Shown here: positions 17,394-25,135 of the stretch, one piece after another
Numbering within the stretch: the first letter of the stretch is position 1
Layout of the letters: the number at the start of each line of letters is the position of its first letter
NCBI RefSeq assembly: GCF_030068545.1
Contig: NZ_JASJOR010000007.1
Location: 238,401-302,400 of the forward strand
Length of the DNA stretch: 64,000 nt
Direction of reading: 5' to 3'
Origin: Xanthocytophaga flava
GTDB lineage: Bacteria > Bacteroidota > Bacteroidia > Cytophagales > 172606-1
Position numbers and translations under genes: made by a program
The notes under the pieces: model-generated
Database searches by the model: none
Seen by the model: only the letters and a program-made list of their open reading frames with translations
Told to the model about the DNA's origin: nothing

Positions 17394-18980
17394 ATGAATA
17401 CAGAAAATAAGGCTGAAGAAGATAAAACAAAAAATCAAAATAAGTTAACCGCTGCCGTGCTGCCGGTCTTGCTGGTGTCTGTTTTTATTATTGCCACCTG
17501 TGGCATTTTGTATGAATTATTAATAAGCAGCATTTCTACCTATTTTTTAGGAAGTAGTATCCTACAGTTCTCTTTGACAATTGGTTTTTTCATGTCATTT
17601 ATGGGAGTAGGATCATTTTTATCAAAATACATTCATTCAAAACTCCTGGATCAGTTTGTTACTATTGAGATTATTCTAGGAGTGCTTGGCGGCTTCTCAG
17701 CCTTTATTCTTTACCTCTCGTATTCTCTCACAGAAAACTATCATCTGATTGCCTTCACTTTAATCAGTTTGCTAGGTACATTGATTGGACTCGAAATACC
17801 ATTGGTGACACGAATAGTGCATAGTTATGCAAGTCTAAAAGATACCGTAGCCAAAGTGTTATCTTTTGATTACATCGGGGCATTGCTGGCATCTATTATT
17901 TTTCCTTTACTATTACTCCCTTATCTGGGAACAATGCGTACTTCCTTTCTTATAGGAATACTAAATCTGGCTGTAGCGGCATTTAATAGTCAGATATTTA
18001 TGAATGATCTGATCAGAGGCGTGTGGAAGCGTAATATTTCCATTGCTTTGATTTTGGTATTATTAACTGGCTTTATTTATTCATTTCATATTGTCAGTTT
18101 TTTTGAACAGTTTGTATACCAAGATGAGATATTACTGACCAGACAATCTCCTTATCAGCGGATTGTTGTAACCAAATGGCATCAGGATTATCGATTGTAT
18201 TTAAATGGACATTTACAATTTTCAAGTGCAGATGAATACCGTTACCATGAGCCATTAGTACATATACCAATGGCATTATCGTATAATCATGAGAAAGTGT
18301 TGGTGTTAGGTGGAGGAGATGGTCTGGCTGTGAGAGAATTATTAAGATATAAGGATATTCAGCAGATTGATCTGGTAGATCTGGATAAGGCTATGACAGA
18401 TCTGGGACAACAACATCCTATATTTAGGCAGCTTAATAAGAATTCATTAACTAATAAAAAAGTAAGAATATTTAATGAGGATGCGTATAAGTTTATAGAA
18501 AAATCTACTGATATTTATTCTGTGATCATTATTGATCTGCCAGATCCTAGTGATCCGGGCTTAGGAAAATTATACTCCCGTGAATTTTATCAGCTACTTC
18601 AGAAACGGTTGGCGATAGATGGAATTGTAGTTACACAAGCAACCTCGCCTTATTTTGCTACTGAGGCTTTTTGGTGTATTACTCATACATTAGGAAATGT
18701 TTTTACAACTATAAAACCATATACAGTGTATGTGCCTTCATTTGGGCAATGGGGATTTGTATTAGCTGCGAATAAACAAAATAAAAGATTGAGTAAAAAT
18801 ACTGTATACACAATCCAGCAAATGCTGAAAACCCAGCCCATGCGATTTTTGAAAGCACAAATTGTACCTGGTCTTTTTGCTTTTGATCCAGATATGGCAG
18901 AACGTCCGACCCCTGTCAATACACTGGACACTCAGATCCTTGTTCAATCTTACGAAAAAAGTTTGCGTAACTGGGAATAA
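17394..18980 (+). CDS. Membrane-anchored spermidine-synthase-like protein
   Basis: A 528-residue protein whose N-terminal ~240 residues hold about seven transmembrane helices and whose C-terminal part is a polyamine aminopropyltransferase fold. Landmarks are LNGHLQFSSADEYRYHE (about 267-283), the AdoMet loop LGGGDG around residue 306, the acidic VDLD pair, and the catalytic-type IIDLPDP with Asp 381 and Asp 384. The usual LDG before the Gln is LNG here. Soluble SpeE moves an aminopropyl group from decarboxylated AdoMet to putrescine; whether this membrane form uses free polyamines or another acceptor is unknown. No AdoMet decarboxylase is adjacent. It is the last gene of the DUF4178/DUF350 cassette. 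Confidence 0.8.
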   Translation: MNTENKAEEDKTKNQNKLTAAVLPVLLVSVFIIATCGILYELLISSISTYFLGSSILQFSLTIGFFMSFMGVGSFLSKYIHSKLLDQFVTIEIILGVLGGFSAFILYLSYSLTENYHLIAFTLISLLGTLIGLEIPLVTRIVHSYASLKDTVAKVLSFDYIGALLASIIFPLLLLPYLGTMRTSFLIGILNLAVAAFNSQIFMNDLIRGVWKRNISIALILVLLTGFIYSFHIVSFFEQFVYQDEILLTRQSPYQRIVVTKWHQDYRLYLNGHLQFSSADEYRYHEPLVHIPMALSYNHEKVLVLGGGDGLAVRELLRYKDIQQIDLVDLDKAMTDLGQQHPIFRQLNKNSLTNKKVRIFNEDAYKFIEKSTDIYSVIIIDLPDPSDPGLGKLYSREFYQLLQKRLAIDGIVVTQATSPYFATEAFWCITHTLGNVFTTIKPYTVYVPSFGQWGFVLAANKQNKRLSKNTVYTIQQMLKTQPMRFLKAQIVPGLFAFDPDMAERPTPVNTLDTQILVQSYEKSLRNWE

Positions 18981-19073
18981 GAAAGCATAACAGAATGATA
19001 ACGTAGTTGCTTCACAGAGTTTGTTATGGTAAATCTATCTTCGCGCCTTTGATCATATTATTATCCGAACTTT

Positions 19074-19856
19074 ATGAAAAAACAGGCTCTCTATCTTCTT
19101 TGCTGTTTATTTTCTCAGGTGCTTTTTGCACAAGTAAAGCCATTAGCCCATGCCCATGCCCATAATGATTATGTACATACACGCCCACTTTTCGATGCAC
19201 TAGAGCAAGGATTTACAAGTGTAGAGGCAGATATATATCTTGTAAATGGTGAACTATATGTTTCGCATAACCCTCCAAAAGAGTTGGATACCAAACGAAC
19301 ATTGAAGGAACTATATCTGAATCCACTGCAGAAGCTTGTAAAGAAGAATAATGGAAAGGTATATGCTGCTTATACAGGGATTTTTTACTTAATGATTGAT
19401 TTTAAAACTTCAGCAAATGAAACATATGAACTCTTGAAAGAGCAACTAACAAAATATCCGGAACTTCAGAACAATCCACATTTTATTATTTTCATCTCTG
19501 GCAATCGTCCCATAGAAAAAATTCGTACTGATAAATCTGCAAAAGTAGGCTTGGATGGCAGACCTGCAGATTTAGGTTTGAATATTCCTGTGAGCCAAAT
19601 GCCTGTAGTAAGTGATAGTTTTACAAATATTTGTAAATGGGATGGAAAAGGTGATATACCTGAGACAGAACGTCAAAAACTGATTTCCCTAGCTCAAAGG
19701 GTTCATGCAGAAGGTAAGAAGCTAAGACTATGGTCAAGTCCGGATGATGCCAATGCCTGGAAGGTATTGATGGATGTCGGCGTAGATATGATAAATACTG
19801 ATAAACTCGTTGATTTAAAGAAATTTCTGGAAAAATATCAACCTGCTCACAATTGA
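19074..19856 (+). CDS. Secreted PLC/GDPD-like phosphodiesterase family protein
   Basis: A 260-residue protein with a signal peptide (MKKQALYLLCCLFSQVLFAQ, cleavage after the AQ). The mature part begins with HAHNDY (His 30, Asn 31, Asp 32), followed by the metal-type pair Glu 51 and Asp 53 in SVEADIYL. These are the active-site features of the phosphatidylinositol-PLC/glycerophosphodiester phosphodiesterase TIM barrel, here closest to the Aim6-like branch. A C-terminal GVDMINTDKL segment closes the barrel. The substrate is unknown. It is followed by another secreted hydrolase-like gene after 42 nt. Confidence 0.75.
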   Translation: MKKQALYLLCCLFSQVLFAQVKPLAHAHAHNDYVHTRPLFDALEQGFTSVEADIYLVNGELYVSHNPPKELDTKRTLKELYLNPLQKLVKKNNGKVYAAYTGIFYLMIDFKTSANETYELLKEQLTKYPELQNNPHFIIFISGNRPIEKIRTDKSAKVGLDGRPADLGLNIPVSQMPVVSDSFTNICKWDGKGDIPETERQKLISLAQRVHAEGKKLRLWSSPDDANAWKVLMDVGVDMINTDKLVDLKKFLEKYQPAHN

Positions 19857-19898
19857 AAGATTGATTTTTGTGTTTAGTAGGAAAATAGCTAATAATCT

Positions 19899-20969
19899 AT
19901 GAAGCGATCAACTATTTTTCTTTGTGTGAGTTTTTGTATGGGTGTTATCATGGGTAGTGCAGGCCAAGGCAATGCTGAGCAGTGGCCTGCTTTTTCCTCA
20001 GATCTAACTCCTCCAGCACCTGATTACTCTCGGGTTGAGTATTGGGCAGCTCTACCTTCTATAAAAGATAAAGCGGATGAACTTCCCAAACGTAGTAAAG
20101 GGCTGAAAGATCTGCAGGCGGAGGCCAAAGCGGATGTGTTTTTCGTTCACCCTACTATCTATACCTATAAGCCAACAACAAAATATATCTGGAATGGTGA
20201 TGTAACAGATATAGAGCTAAATAAGAAAGTAGATGAATCAACTATTCTTAATCAGGCATCGGTATTTAATGCTGCTGGCAAAATATATGCTCCACGCTAT
20301 CGGCAGGCACACTTCTTCTGTTATTATACATCTCAAAAAAAAGATGCTTCACAAGCCTTTGACCTGGCGTATAATGATGTAAAATCTGCATTTGAATATT
20401 ACCTTACTCATTACAATCAGGGACGCCCTATTATCATTGCAGCGCATAGTCAGGGCACTCAGCATGCTAAACGACTACTAAAAGAGTATTTTGATGGTAA
20501 ACCTTTACAGAAACAGTTAGTAATAGCCTATCTGATTGGGATGCCAACACCTGCTAACTATTTCAGTCAGATACGACCTGCTATTTCTGCCGAACAAACA
20601 GGTGGATTTGCTACATGGTGTACCTATGCAAAAGATTACTATCCGTTAGAATATGACTATGAGCAATATAAATCGCTTGTTGTAAATCCTTTGACGTGGG
20701 ATACAACATCTGTGTATGCAGACAGGAAGCTGAATAAAGGTGGGGTTGGATTAGGATATAAAATGACTAGTGCGGGTGTAGTAGATGCACAAAGACATGG
20801 CGGCATGTTATGGATAAGCAAACCTCACATTCTGGGTGCAGGCTTAGTACATACCAAGAACTGGCACATTGCCGATTATAATTTGTTCTGGTTGAATGTA
20901 CGCGAAAATGCTGTGTTGCGTGTTGAAAGTTTCTTACGAAACTACTCAGGAAAGTTACCCTCAGAATAA
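19899..20969 (+). CDS. DUF3089 alpha/beta-hydrolase-like secreted protein
   Basis: A 356-residue protein with an N-terminal signal sequence (about residues 1-26). It matches the DUF3089 family, an alpha/beta-hydrolase relative: KADVFFVHPTIY near residue 78, the nucleophile elbow AHSQGT with Ser 184, and a late His in the NWHIADYNLFW segment. The activity is probably esterase or lipase type, but no substrate is known. It is downstream of the PLC-like gene on the same strand, so both may act on lipids or esters outside the cytoplasm. Confidence 0.75.
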   Translation: MKRSTIFLCVSFCMGVIMGSAGQGNAEQWPAFSSDLTPPAPDYSRVEYWAALPSIKDKADELPKRSKGLKDLQAEAKADVFFVHPTIYTYKPTTKYIWNGDVTDIELNKKVDESTILNQASVFNAAGKIYAPRYRQAHFFCYYTSQKKDASQAFDLAYNDVKSAFEYYLTHYNQGRPIIIAAHSQGTQHAKRLLKEYFDGKPLQKQLVIAYLIGMPTPANYFSQIRPAISAEQTGGFATWCTYAKDYYPLEYDYEQYKSLVVNPLTWDTTSVYADRKLNKGGVGLGYKMTSAGVVDAQRHGGMLWISKPHILGAGLVHTKNWHIADYNLFWLNVRENAVLRVESFLRNYSGKLPSE

Positions 20970-20990
20970 TGTGTAATTTTGTTCTGAGGG
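20958..20990. terminator. Hairpin between convergent genes
   Basis: A perfect 9-bp stem (20958-20966 with 20982-20990) spans the stop codon of the DUF3089 gene and is followed by CAGCTTTT. It sits between that gene and the oppositely oriented TPR gene and can serve both strands. Confidence 0.5.
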
Positions 20991-21002
20991 CAGCTTTTCA
21001 GT

Positions 21003-21518
21003 TTATTCTTTACGTTTTTTGTATTTGGTAAGCTGCAAATGCAGATCCTCAATCTGTTCACTTAAGCCAGGCTGGTTAGGACGAATTGTATACAAAGCCT
21101 CCAGAGATTTTAAGGCTGCCCAGTGATCGCCAATTACAAGGTAGATGGATGCCATACCTGAAAGCCCTCCAAAATGTCGGGGCTCTAACTTCAGTGTTTG
21201 TTTAATATCATCTATTGCCTTTTTGAAGTCCCCACGTAGGTAGTAGGCTGTTGCTCGTTTGTTCCAAGCTTCTGGGTAGTCCGGATTTCGTTGGATCATT
21301 CTGGCAAAAATACGTATAGCGGAGTCAAAGTTCTCATTTCGAAGAAAACGGCAACCTCGTTTCATCATTGTATTGATTTCATCAGAACCTCCTTCCATCC
21401 AGATATCCCAGATCATATCTTCAACAGCCTCAGCTTCATTTTCATTTTTCGTCGATTTTAATATCGTAAACAGACTGTCAAGCATTTCGCCAGAATGAGA
21501 TTTGTTAGGATACAACAT
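21003..21518 (-). CDS. Tetratricopeptide-repeat protein
   Basis: A 171-residue protein with no signal peptide in this reading. The N-terminal segment LDSLFTILK and the pattern IWDIWMEGGSD are followed by TPR units: FDSAIRIFARMIQRNPDYPEAWNKRA, then YLRGDFKKAIDDIKQTLKLEPRHFGGLSG (each described only in part), and a third degenerate unit. The motifs WNKRATAYY and LEPRHFGGLSG are shared with a conserved proteobacterial TPR family of unknown role. The start may be the ATG at the first or twelfth codon. Genes on either side give no functional hint. Confidence 0.7.
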   Translation of the reverse strand: MLYPNKSHSGEMLDSLFTILKSTKNENEAEAVEDMIWDIWMEGGSDEINTMMKRGCRFLRNENFDSAIRIFARMIQRNPDYPEAWNKRATAYYLRGDFKKAIDDIKQTLKLEPRHFGGLSGMASIYLVIGDHWAALKSLEALYTIRPNQPGLSEQIEDLHLQLTKYKKRKE

Positions 21519-22077
21519 AGGTAAGTTGTGTTTGGAAGTTAATAACTAATAAGATCAAAAAGTATCTGTCGTTTGTTACTCGTATCAGTGTGCCAGACTA
21601 AAAATATAAATTTGAATAAGGCGATGAAAGGCTATGCGGTAATTATAATTACCAATGCGCATTTACATCCTTACATTTACACAGATTAAGTGTATGGTTT
21701 TGGGCCTTCTGCCAGTCGGCTCTGTTATATATAATACTGTAACAGAGGTTGATGTAAAAAATATTTCTTAGAAGATATATCCTGAGACGGTGTCGTATTA
21801 TACGTTAAAGCAAGAATAGTAAGTTAATATTAAAAAATTAATTTTCAAGTACTTAAAGCTTTATTTTTTTAAGTCATCTATTTGTTTAGAATTATGAGAG
21901 CCACAGCAATATGATTCATCCTATAGAAATAGATTGGAGATCAAACTAAATTTTGTTTATTAGCTTGGGTCTCTAATCCTATATCTATAGGATAAAATAG
22001 TCTAAAGGAATTGAAAAGCCTGAACAAGTATCTTTATGAGATAGGATCAAGTAGGTTAATTGTATAACTATCTTAAC
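21519..22077. other. 559-nt non-coding gap
   Basis: This stretch is AT-rich, with no open frame that looks coding. It contains a large imperfect inverted repeat (21918-21993, listed separately). The part next to 21518 should hold the promoter of the TPR gene, but I find no clear TAnnTTTG in the right place. Confidence 0.5.
21918..21993. repeat. Large imperfect inverted repeat
   Basis: Arms of about 25 nt (21918-21942 and 21968-21993) pair with three mismatches and one bulge, starting with a perfect ATCCTATAG/CTATAGGAT end. The 25-nt spacer is AT-rich. It lies 85 nt past the end of the minus-strand gene at 22078-22407. It lacks a T tract, so it may be an RNA stability element, a remnant of a small mobile repeat, or a protein-binding site. 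Confidence 0.6.
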
Positions 22078-22407
22078 TCAAGCTACTTTTTCAACAGGTT
22101 GTTGATCAGCTAGTGAGGCTACCCATTCATTATAGTTTTTCTCGATCCACCTTCCTAACAGATAGTTTACTGAAAGAGGCAGGGCTACACGTAAAAACCA
22201 TGAGGTTCGTTTAGGAAATACAAGATTGATTGCGGCAAATGAAACAGTTTCAACCCCATACTTTAAAAGATTATGGGCAATCTGGCTATCCAGTAATTTA
22301 GCAACGTTAGAATATGGATATTGTTCGACAACAGATCCAGTCCCTGGTTGCGATGATTGAATATCTTTCTGCTCTTCTGTCTCGGAAGCAAAACTGTGGT
22401 TCTTCAT
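22078..22407 (-). CDS. Hypothetical protein, lineage-specific
   Basis: A 109-residue protein that I do not recognise. The N-terminal ~35 residues are polar and probably disordered; the C-terminal half holds a hydrophobic segment (about residues 67-88, containing WFLRVALPLSVNYLLG) that could cross or lie on the membrane, ending in a short charged tail. The codon pattern and an ATG start support it as a real gene. It stands apart from neighbours, with a 113-nt gap to another unrecognised gene on the same strand. Confidence 0.5.
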   Translation of the reverse strand: MKNHSFASETEEQKDIQSSQPGTGSVVEQYPYSNVAKLLDSQIAHNLLKYGVETVSFAAINLVFPKRTSWFLRVALPLSVNYLLGRWIEKNYNEWVASLADQQPVEKVA

Positions 22408-22520
22408 ATACAGTTCTATTCTATAACTATTGATAATTTATTTGGTTAGCTGTTTTTGTACAAAACAGTAACAGCTATTAAACTAAAAGGTGGTAAGCAA
22501 GAGACGGTTAGCTAACGCTG

Positions 22521-22892
22521 TTATTGAGTTTGTAATACTCTGGGGTTGCTTTTCACAGGTATCTTAATTTCACGTACCGCAGCTCCAGGTTGTTCAGATG
22601 CATAAATAAAGTTCTTATAACTTCTGCGAATCTTGTGTAATGCTATTTCCAGATCCCGGACTACATACGAATGGCAATAGCCACGATGTTTAGAGTGAGT
22701 GTAAATAGTGACAGCTTCTGTTACAGGATTAACAGAAAATCTTCCTACCCTACACCCTTTGTATACAATATAAGGATCATAAATGGCATAGCCTTTATTG
22801 ATTAAGGCTTTTCGCAGAACTTTCCATTGAATTGGCTTTTGCAATAACCAATCCAATACCAGTTTGATGGGCATTGTGAGGTTATTTCTCAT
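22521..22892 (-). CDS. Hypothetical basic protein
   Basis: A 123-residue basic protein (many Lys/Arg and Tyr) with no signal peptide or membrane span and no domain I recognise. The middle part (KGCRVGRFSVNPVTEAVTIY, then HSKHRGYCHSYVV) looks like a small alpha-beta fold. It shares orientation with the gene at 22078-22407 and might be in one transcript with it. A function cannot be assigned. Confidence 0.5.
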   Translation of the reverse strand: MRNNLTMPIKLVLDWLLQKPIQWKVLRKALINKGYAIYDPYIVYKGCRVGRFSVNPVTEAVTIYTHSKHRGYCHSYVVRDLEIALHKIRRSYKNFIYASEQPGAAVREIKIPVKSNPRVLQTQ

Positions 22893-23316
22893 ATACTTAC
22901 ATATTATCAGATGAATAATTACACTAAAGTTTTATGGAAGTGGTTTGTCGTCAATAGAATAGTAAACTAATGTGCCTTTGAATATAAAAGCTTATTTTTG
23001 TTCGTAATTGTCTGATATACAGTGGGTTTACGGTTAGTGGGATATGCTGTGAATGCGTAAAATATTCTACATAAGCACATTTATTTGATTAGGAAGGATA
23101 TACTATGGATTGCTCAGGAGAATGTCTTTCTACAATTTAGTGAAAACGGTATGCAAAAAGAGCTACTTACTTAATTAGTAACCTTACAATATAAAAATGT
23201 AACCCCATATCACTCACTCATTTGAATGATATGTTTGTTCTGACCGCAGATTATGACAATTCGATAGAAGAACTGTTACTGCAAGAGAGGAGAATACAAA
23301 TCAGGTACTCTAATTC
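22893..23316. other. 424-nt non-coding gap
   Basis: I see no gene. A 29-codon frame near 23231 has no supporting context. The right end has an 8-bp inverted repeat (23302-23309 with 23326-23333) that spans the hldD stop codon and may help end that transcript; it lacks a T tract. Confidence 0.45.
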
Positions 23317-24282
23317 TTAGTAGTAAGTACCTGTTAGTAAATAATTAGTAACATAATCATGAATTCCTTCTTCCAGACTATGAAAAGGCTTGTCATAACC
23401 TATGGATCTGAGTTTTCCCATTGAAGCCTGAGTAAAGTACTGATACTTGTCTCTGATATCTGCAGGGGTATCTACAAAGTCAATAGTTGAAGGGGTATTA
23501 AGTGCCTGAAATGTATTGTTAGCAAGGTCAAGAAAAGTACGGGCTTTACCGCTTCCCAGATTGTAAATACCTGAATCTCGTCGACAGTGCATCAAGTAAC
23601 TACAAACTTCAATCAGATCTTTTACATAAATAAAATCACGCATTTGTTCTCCATCTTTGAAATCAGGATTATGAGATCTGAACAATTTCATTTTACCAGA
23701 ATTGCGAATCTGATGGAATGCGTGAAAAATAACGGATGCCATACGCCCTTTGTGGTATTCATTTGGCCCATATACATTAAAAAATTTGAGACCAGCCCAG
23801 AAGAAAGGTTTTTTATCCTGTTCCAATACCCACTTATCAAAATCATTTTTGGAATCTCCGTAGGGATTCAATGGCTTTAATAAAGGAATGATTGCTTCAC
23901 TGTCTTCATACCCATGTTCTCCTAAACCATAGGTTGCTGCTGAAGATGCATAAACCAACGGAATCTGATAGTCATAACACTTTTGCCAAATAGTCTTGGA
24001 ATAGTTGATATTCAAACGTTCAAATATAGACCAGTCAAATTCGGTTGTATCTGTGCGGGCTCCAATATGAAAGAGAAATTCTACCTCTTCATAATTTTGG
24101 TCTAACCATTCAAAGAAATTATCACGATGTACACGTTCCTTTATTTTCTTACCTACAAGATTGCGGTTTTTTTCTTCGTTTGAGAAATCATCAACAGCTA
24201 TGATGTAGTTGAAATTATCGGCATTCAGGCGGCTAATCAGGCAACTCCCGATAAACCCAGCGGCTCCCGTTACGATAATCAT
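23317..24282 (-). CDS. hldD: ADP-L-glycero-D-manno-heptose 6-epimerase
   Basis: A 321-residue NAD(P)-dependent short-chain epimerase. It begins with the Rossmann motif TGAAGFIGS, has the DDFSN cofactor segment at ~31-35, SSAATYG at 113-119, and the catalytic Tyr/Lys pair as Y141-G-D-S-K145. The family-specific FNVYGPNEYHKGRMASV block, with its extra active-site Lys, identifies it as HldD/RfaD. The product feeds ADP-L,D-heptose into LPS inner-core synthesis. The upstream divergent region carries a candidate minus-strand promoter. lpxB, another LPS gene, lies 0.9 kb away on the other strand. Confidence 0.9.
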   Translation of the reverse strand: MIIVTGAAGFIGSCLISRLNADNFNYIIAVDDFSNEEKNRNLVGKKIKERVHRDNFFEWLDQNYEEVEFLFHIGARTDTTEFDWSIFERLNINYSKTIWQKCYDYQIPLVYASSAATYGLGEHGYEDSEAIIPLLKPLNPYGDSKNDFDKWVLEQDKKPFFWAGLKFFNVYGPNEYHKGRMASVIFHAFHQIRNSGKMKLFRSHNPDFKDGEQMRDFIYVKDLIEVCSYLMHCRRDSGIYNLGSGKARTFLDLANNTFQALNTPSTIDFVDTPADIRDKYQYFTQASMGKLRSIGYDKPFHSLEEGIHDYVTNYLLTGTYY

Positions 24283-24426
24283 GAATAATAATTTTTTGAA
24301 AGTTAGGAAAAAAGATCGCTTAAAAAGTGAATGGCTATACTAAAAAGAATAAAGCTTGAAGCTATTCTGACTTTATAAACTATCAGTTGAGAAATAAAAC
24401 ATAAGTAGTTTTACCAAAGGTAATTG

Positions 24427-24460
24427 CAAATCTACAATAAAAAAATGAGAAGATGTGCAA
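24427..24460 (-). promoter_or_regulatory. Candidate promoter for hldD
   Basis: On the minus strand TAGATTTG (24434-24427) follows a TTG (24460-24458) after 23 nt. The -7 box is a full match to TAnnTTTG; the spacing is slightly long. A second full -7 box (TACCTTTG, 24422-24415) overlaps nearby but lacks a -33 partner. Confidence 0.45.
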
Positions 24461-24508
24461 TATAATATTTATAAAAAATGGTATTTTTTGTAGTAATAAG
24501 GCCATTTT

Positions 24509-24538
24509 TTGTTTTGAAGTAGATTAACCATATTTTTG
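24509..24538 (+). promoter_or_regulatory. Promoter for queD
   Basis: TTG at 24509-24511 (in a run TTTTTTG) and TATTTTTG at 24531-24538 are separated by 19 nt, an exact match to the Bacteroidota consensus. Transcription should start near 24545, leaving a leader of about 110 nt before queD. Confidence 0.65.
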
Positions 24539-24654
24539 TAAATTCTTTTAAATGAAATATATCTATCGTGAACAATAGTTCTGTTCTGAACGGTTTGCGA
24601 TTGTTAAAGAGTATAAGTAATAGCTTGATTATTAGAGACTAAATAAAGAGTGTG

Positions 24655-25074
24655 ATGATTTACATAACACGAAAAGAGCATTTTAATGCAGCACATAAAT
24701 TGTACAATCCCAATTGGACAAAAGAGAAGAATGACGAAGTTTTTGGACCATGCGCCAATGAGTATTTTCATGGACATAACTTTGAATTAATCGTTACTGT
24801 AAAAGGGCGCCCTGATCCGGATACTGGATTTGTGATGGATATGAAGAAGTTAGGTGGATTAATGAAAGACTTAGTCATTGATAAAGTAGACCATAAAAAC
24901 CTGAATCTGGATGTGGATTTTATGAAAGGAAAAATGACCAGCTGTGAGATATTTATCGAAGAGATATGGAAGATACTAGCACCTGCTATTGAAACGGCTG
25001 CTCCTAATGCCAAACTTCATAAGTTGTTGCTTATTGAGACTCCAAAAAACTTTGTGGAATATTATGGAGAGTAA
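24655..25074 (+). CDS. queD: 6-carboxy-5,6,7,8-tetrahydropterin synthase
   Basis: A 139-residue PTPS-family enzyme of the queuosine/7-deazaguanine pathway, converting dihydroneopterin triphosphate to carboxytetrahydropterin. The zinc-binding histidines appear in FNAAHKL and HGHNFEL; the CxxxxxHGHN pattern supplies the catalytic Cys (in GPCANEYFHGHN), and the DHKNLN motif follows. I use ATG 24655; a GTG directly before it would add one residue. A strong promoter lies upstream. lpxB follows 61 nt downstream on the same strand and may share the transcript. No queC, queE or queF is in the window. Confidence 0.9.
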   Translation: MIYITRKEHFNAAHKLYNPNWTKEKNDEVFGPCANEYFHGHNFELIVTVKGRPDPDTGFVMDMKKLGGLMKDLVIDKVDHKNLNLDVDFMKGKMTSCEIFIEEIWKILAPAIETAAPNAKLHKLLLIETPKNFVEYYGE

Positions 25075-25135
25075 TCTATGGTAAATAGTGTGTTTTGCAA
25101 GCTTATTCTATTTTCTCATACATTACTTGTTCATT

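Larger units (their letters stand above)
24283..24654. other. Divergent promoter region hldD / queD
   Basis: This 372-nt non-coding region lies between two divergent genes. It holds a very good plus-strand promoter (24509-24538) for queD and a plausible minus-strand promoter (24427-24460) for hldD. Both predict 5' untranslated leaders of about 100-140 nt. I see no riboswitch fold; a preQ1-type element would be conceivable for queD but is not visible. Confidence 0.5.

Noticed and set aside
19007..19043. Possible promoter TATCTTCG before the PLC-like gene
   Set aside because: The -7 box has one mismatch and candidate TTG triplets are 12 or 26 nt away, outside the expected spacing.
23231..23320. 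29-codon frame in the gap before hldD
   Set aside because: It is very short, lacks context, and its 3' end overlaps the hldD stop codon region on the other strand.
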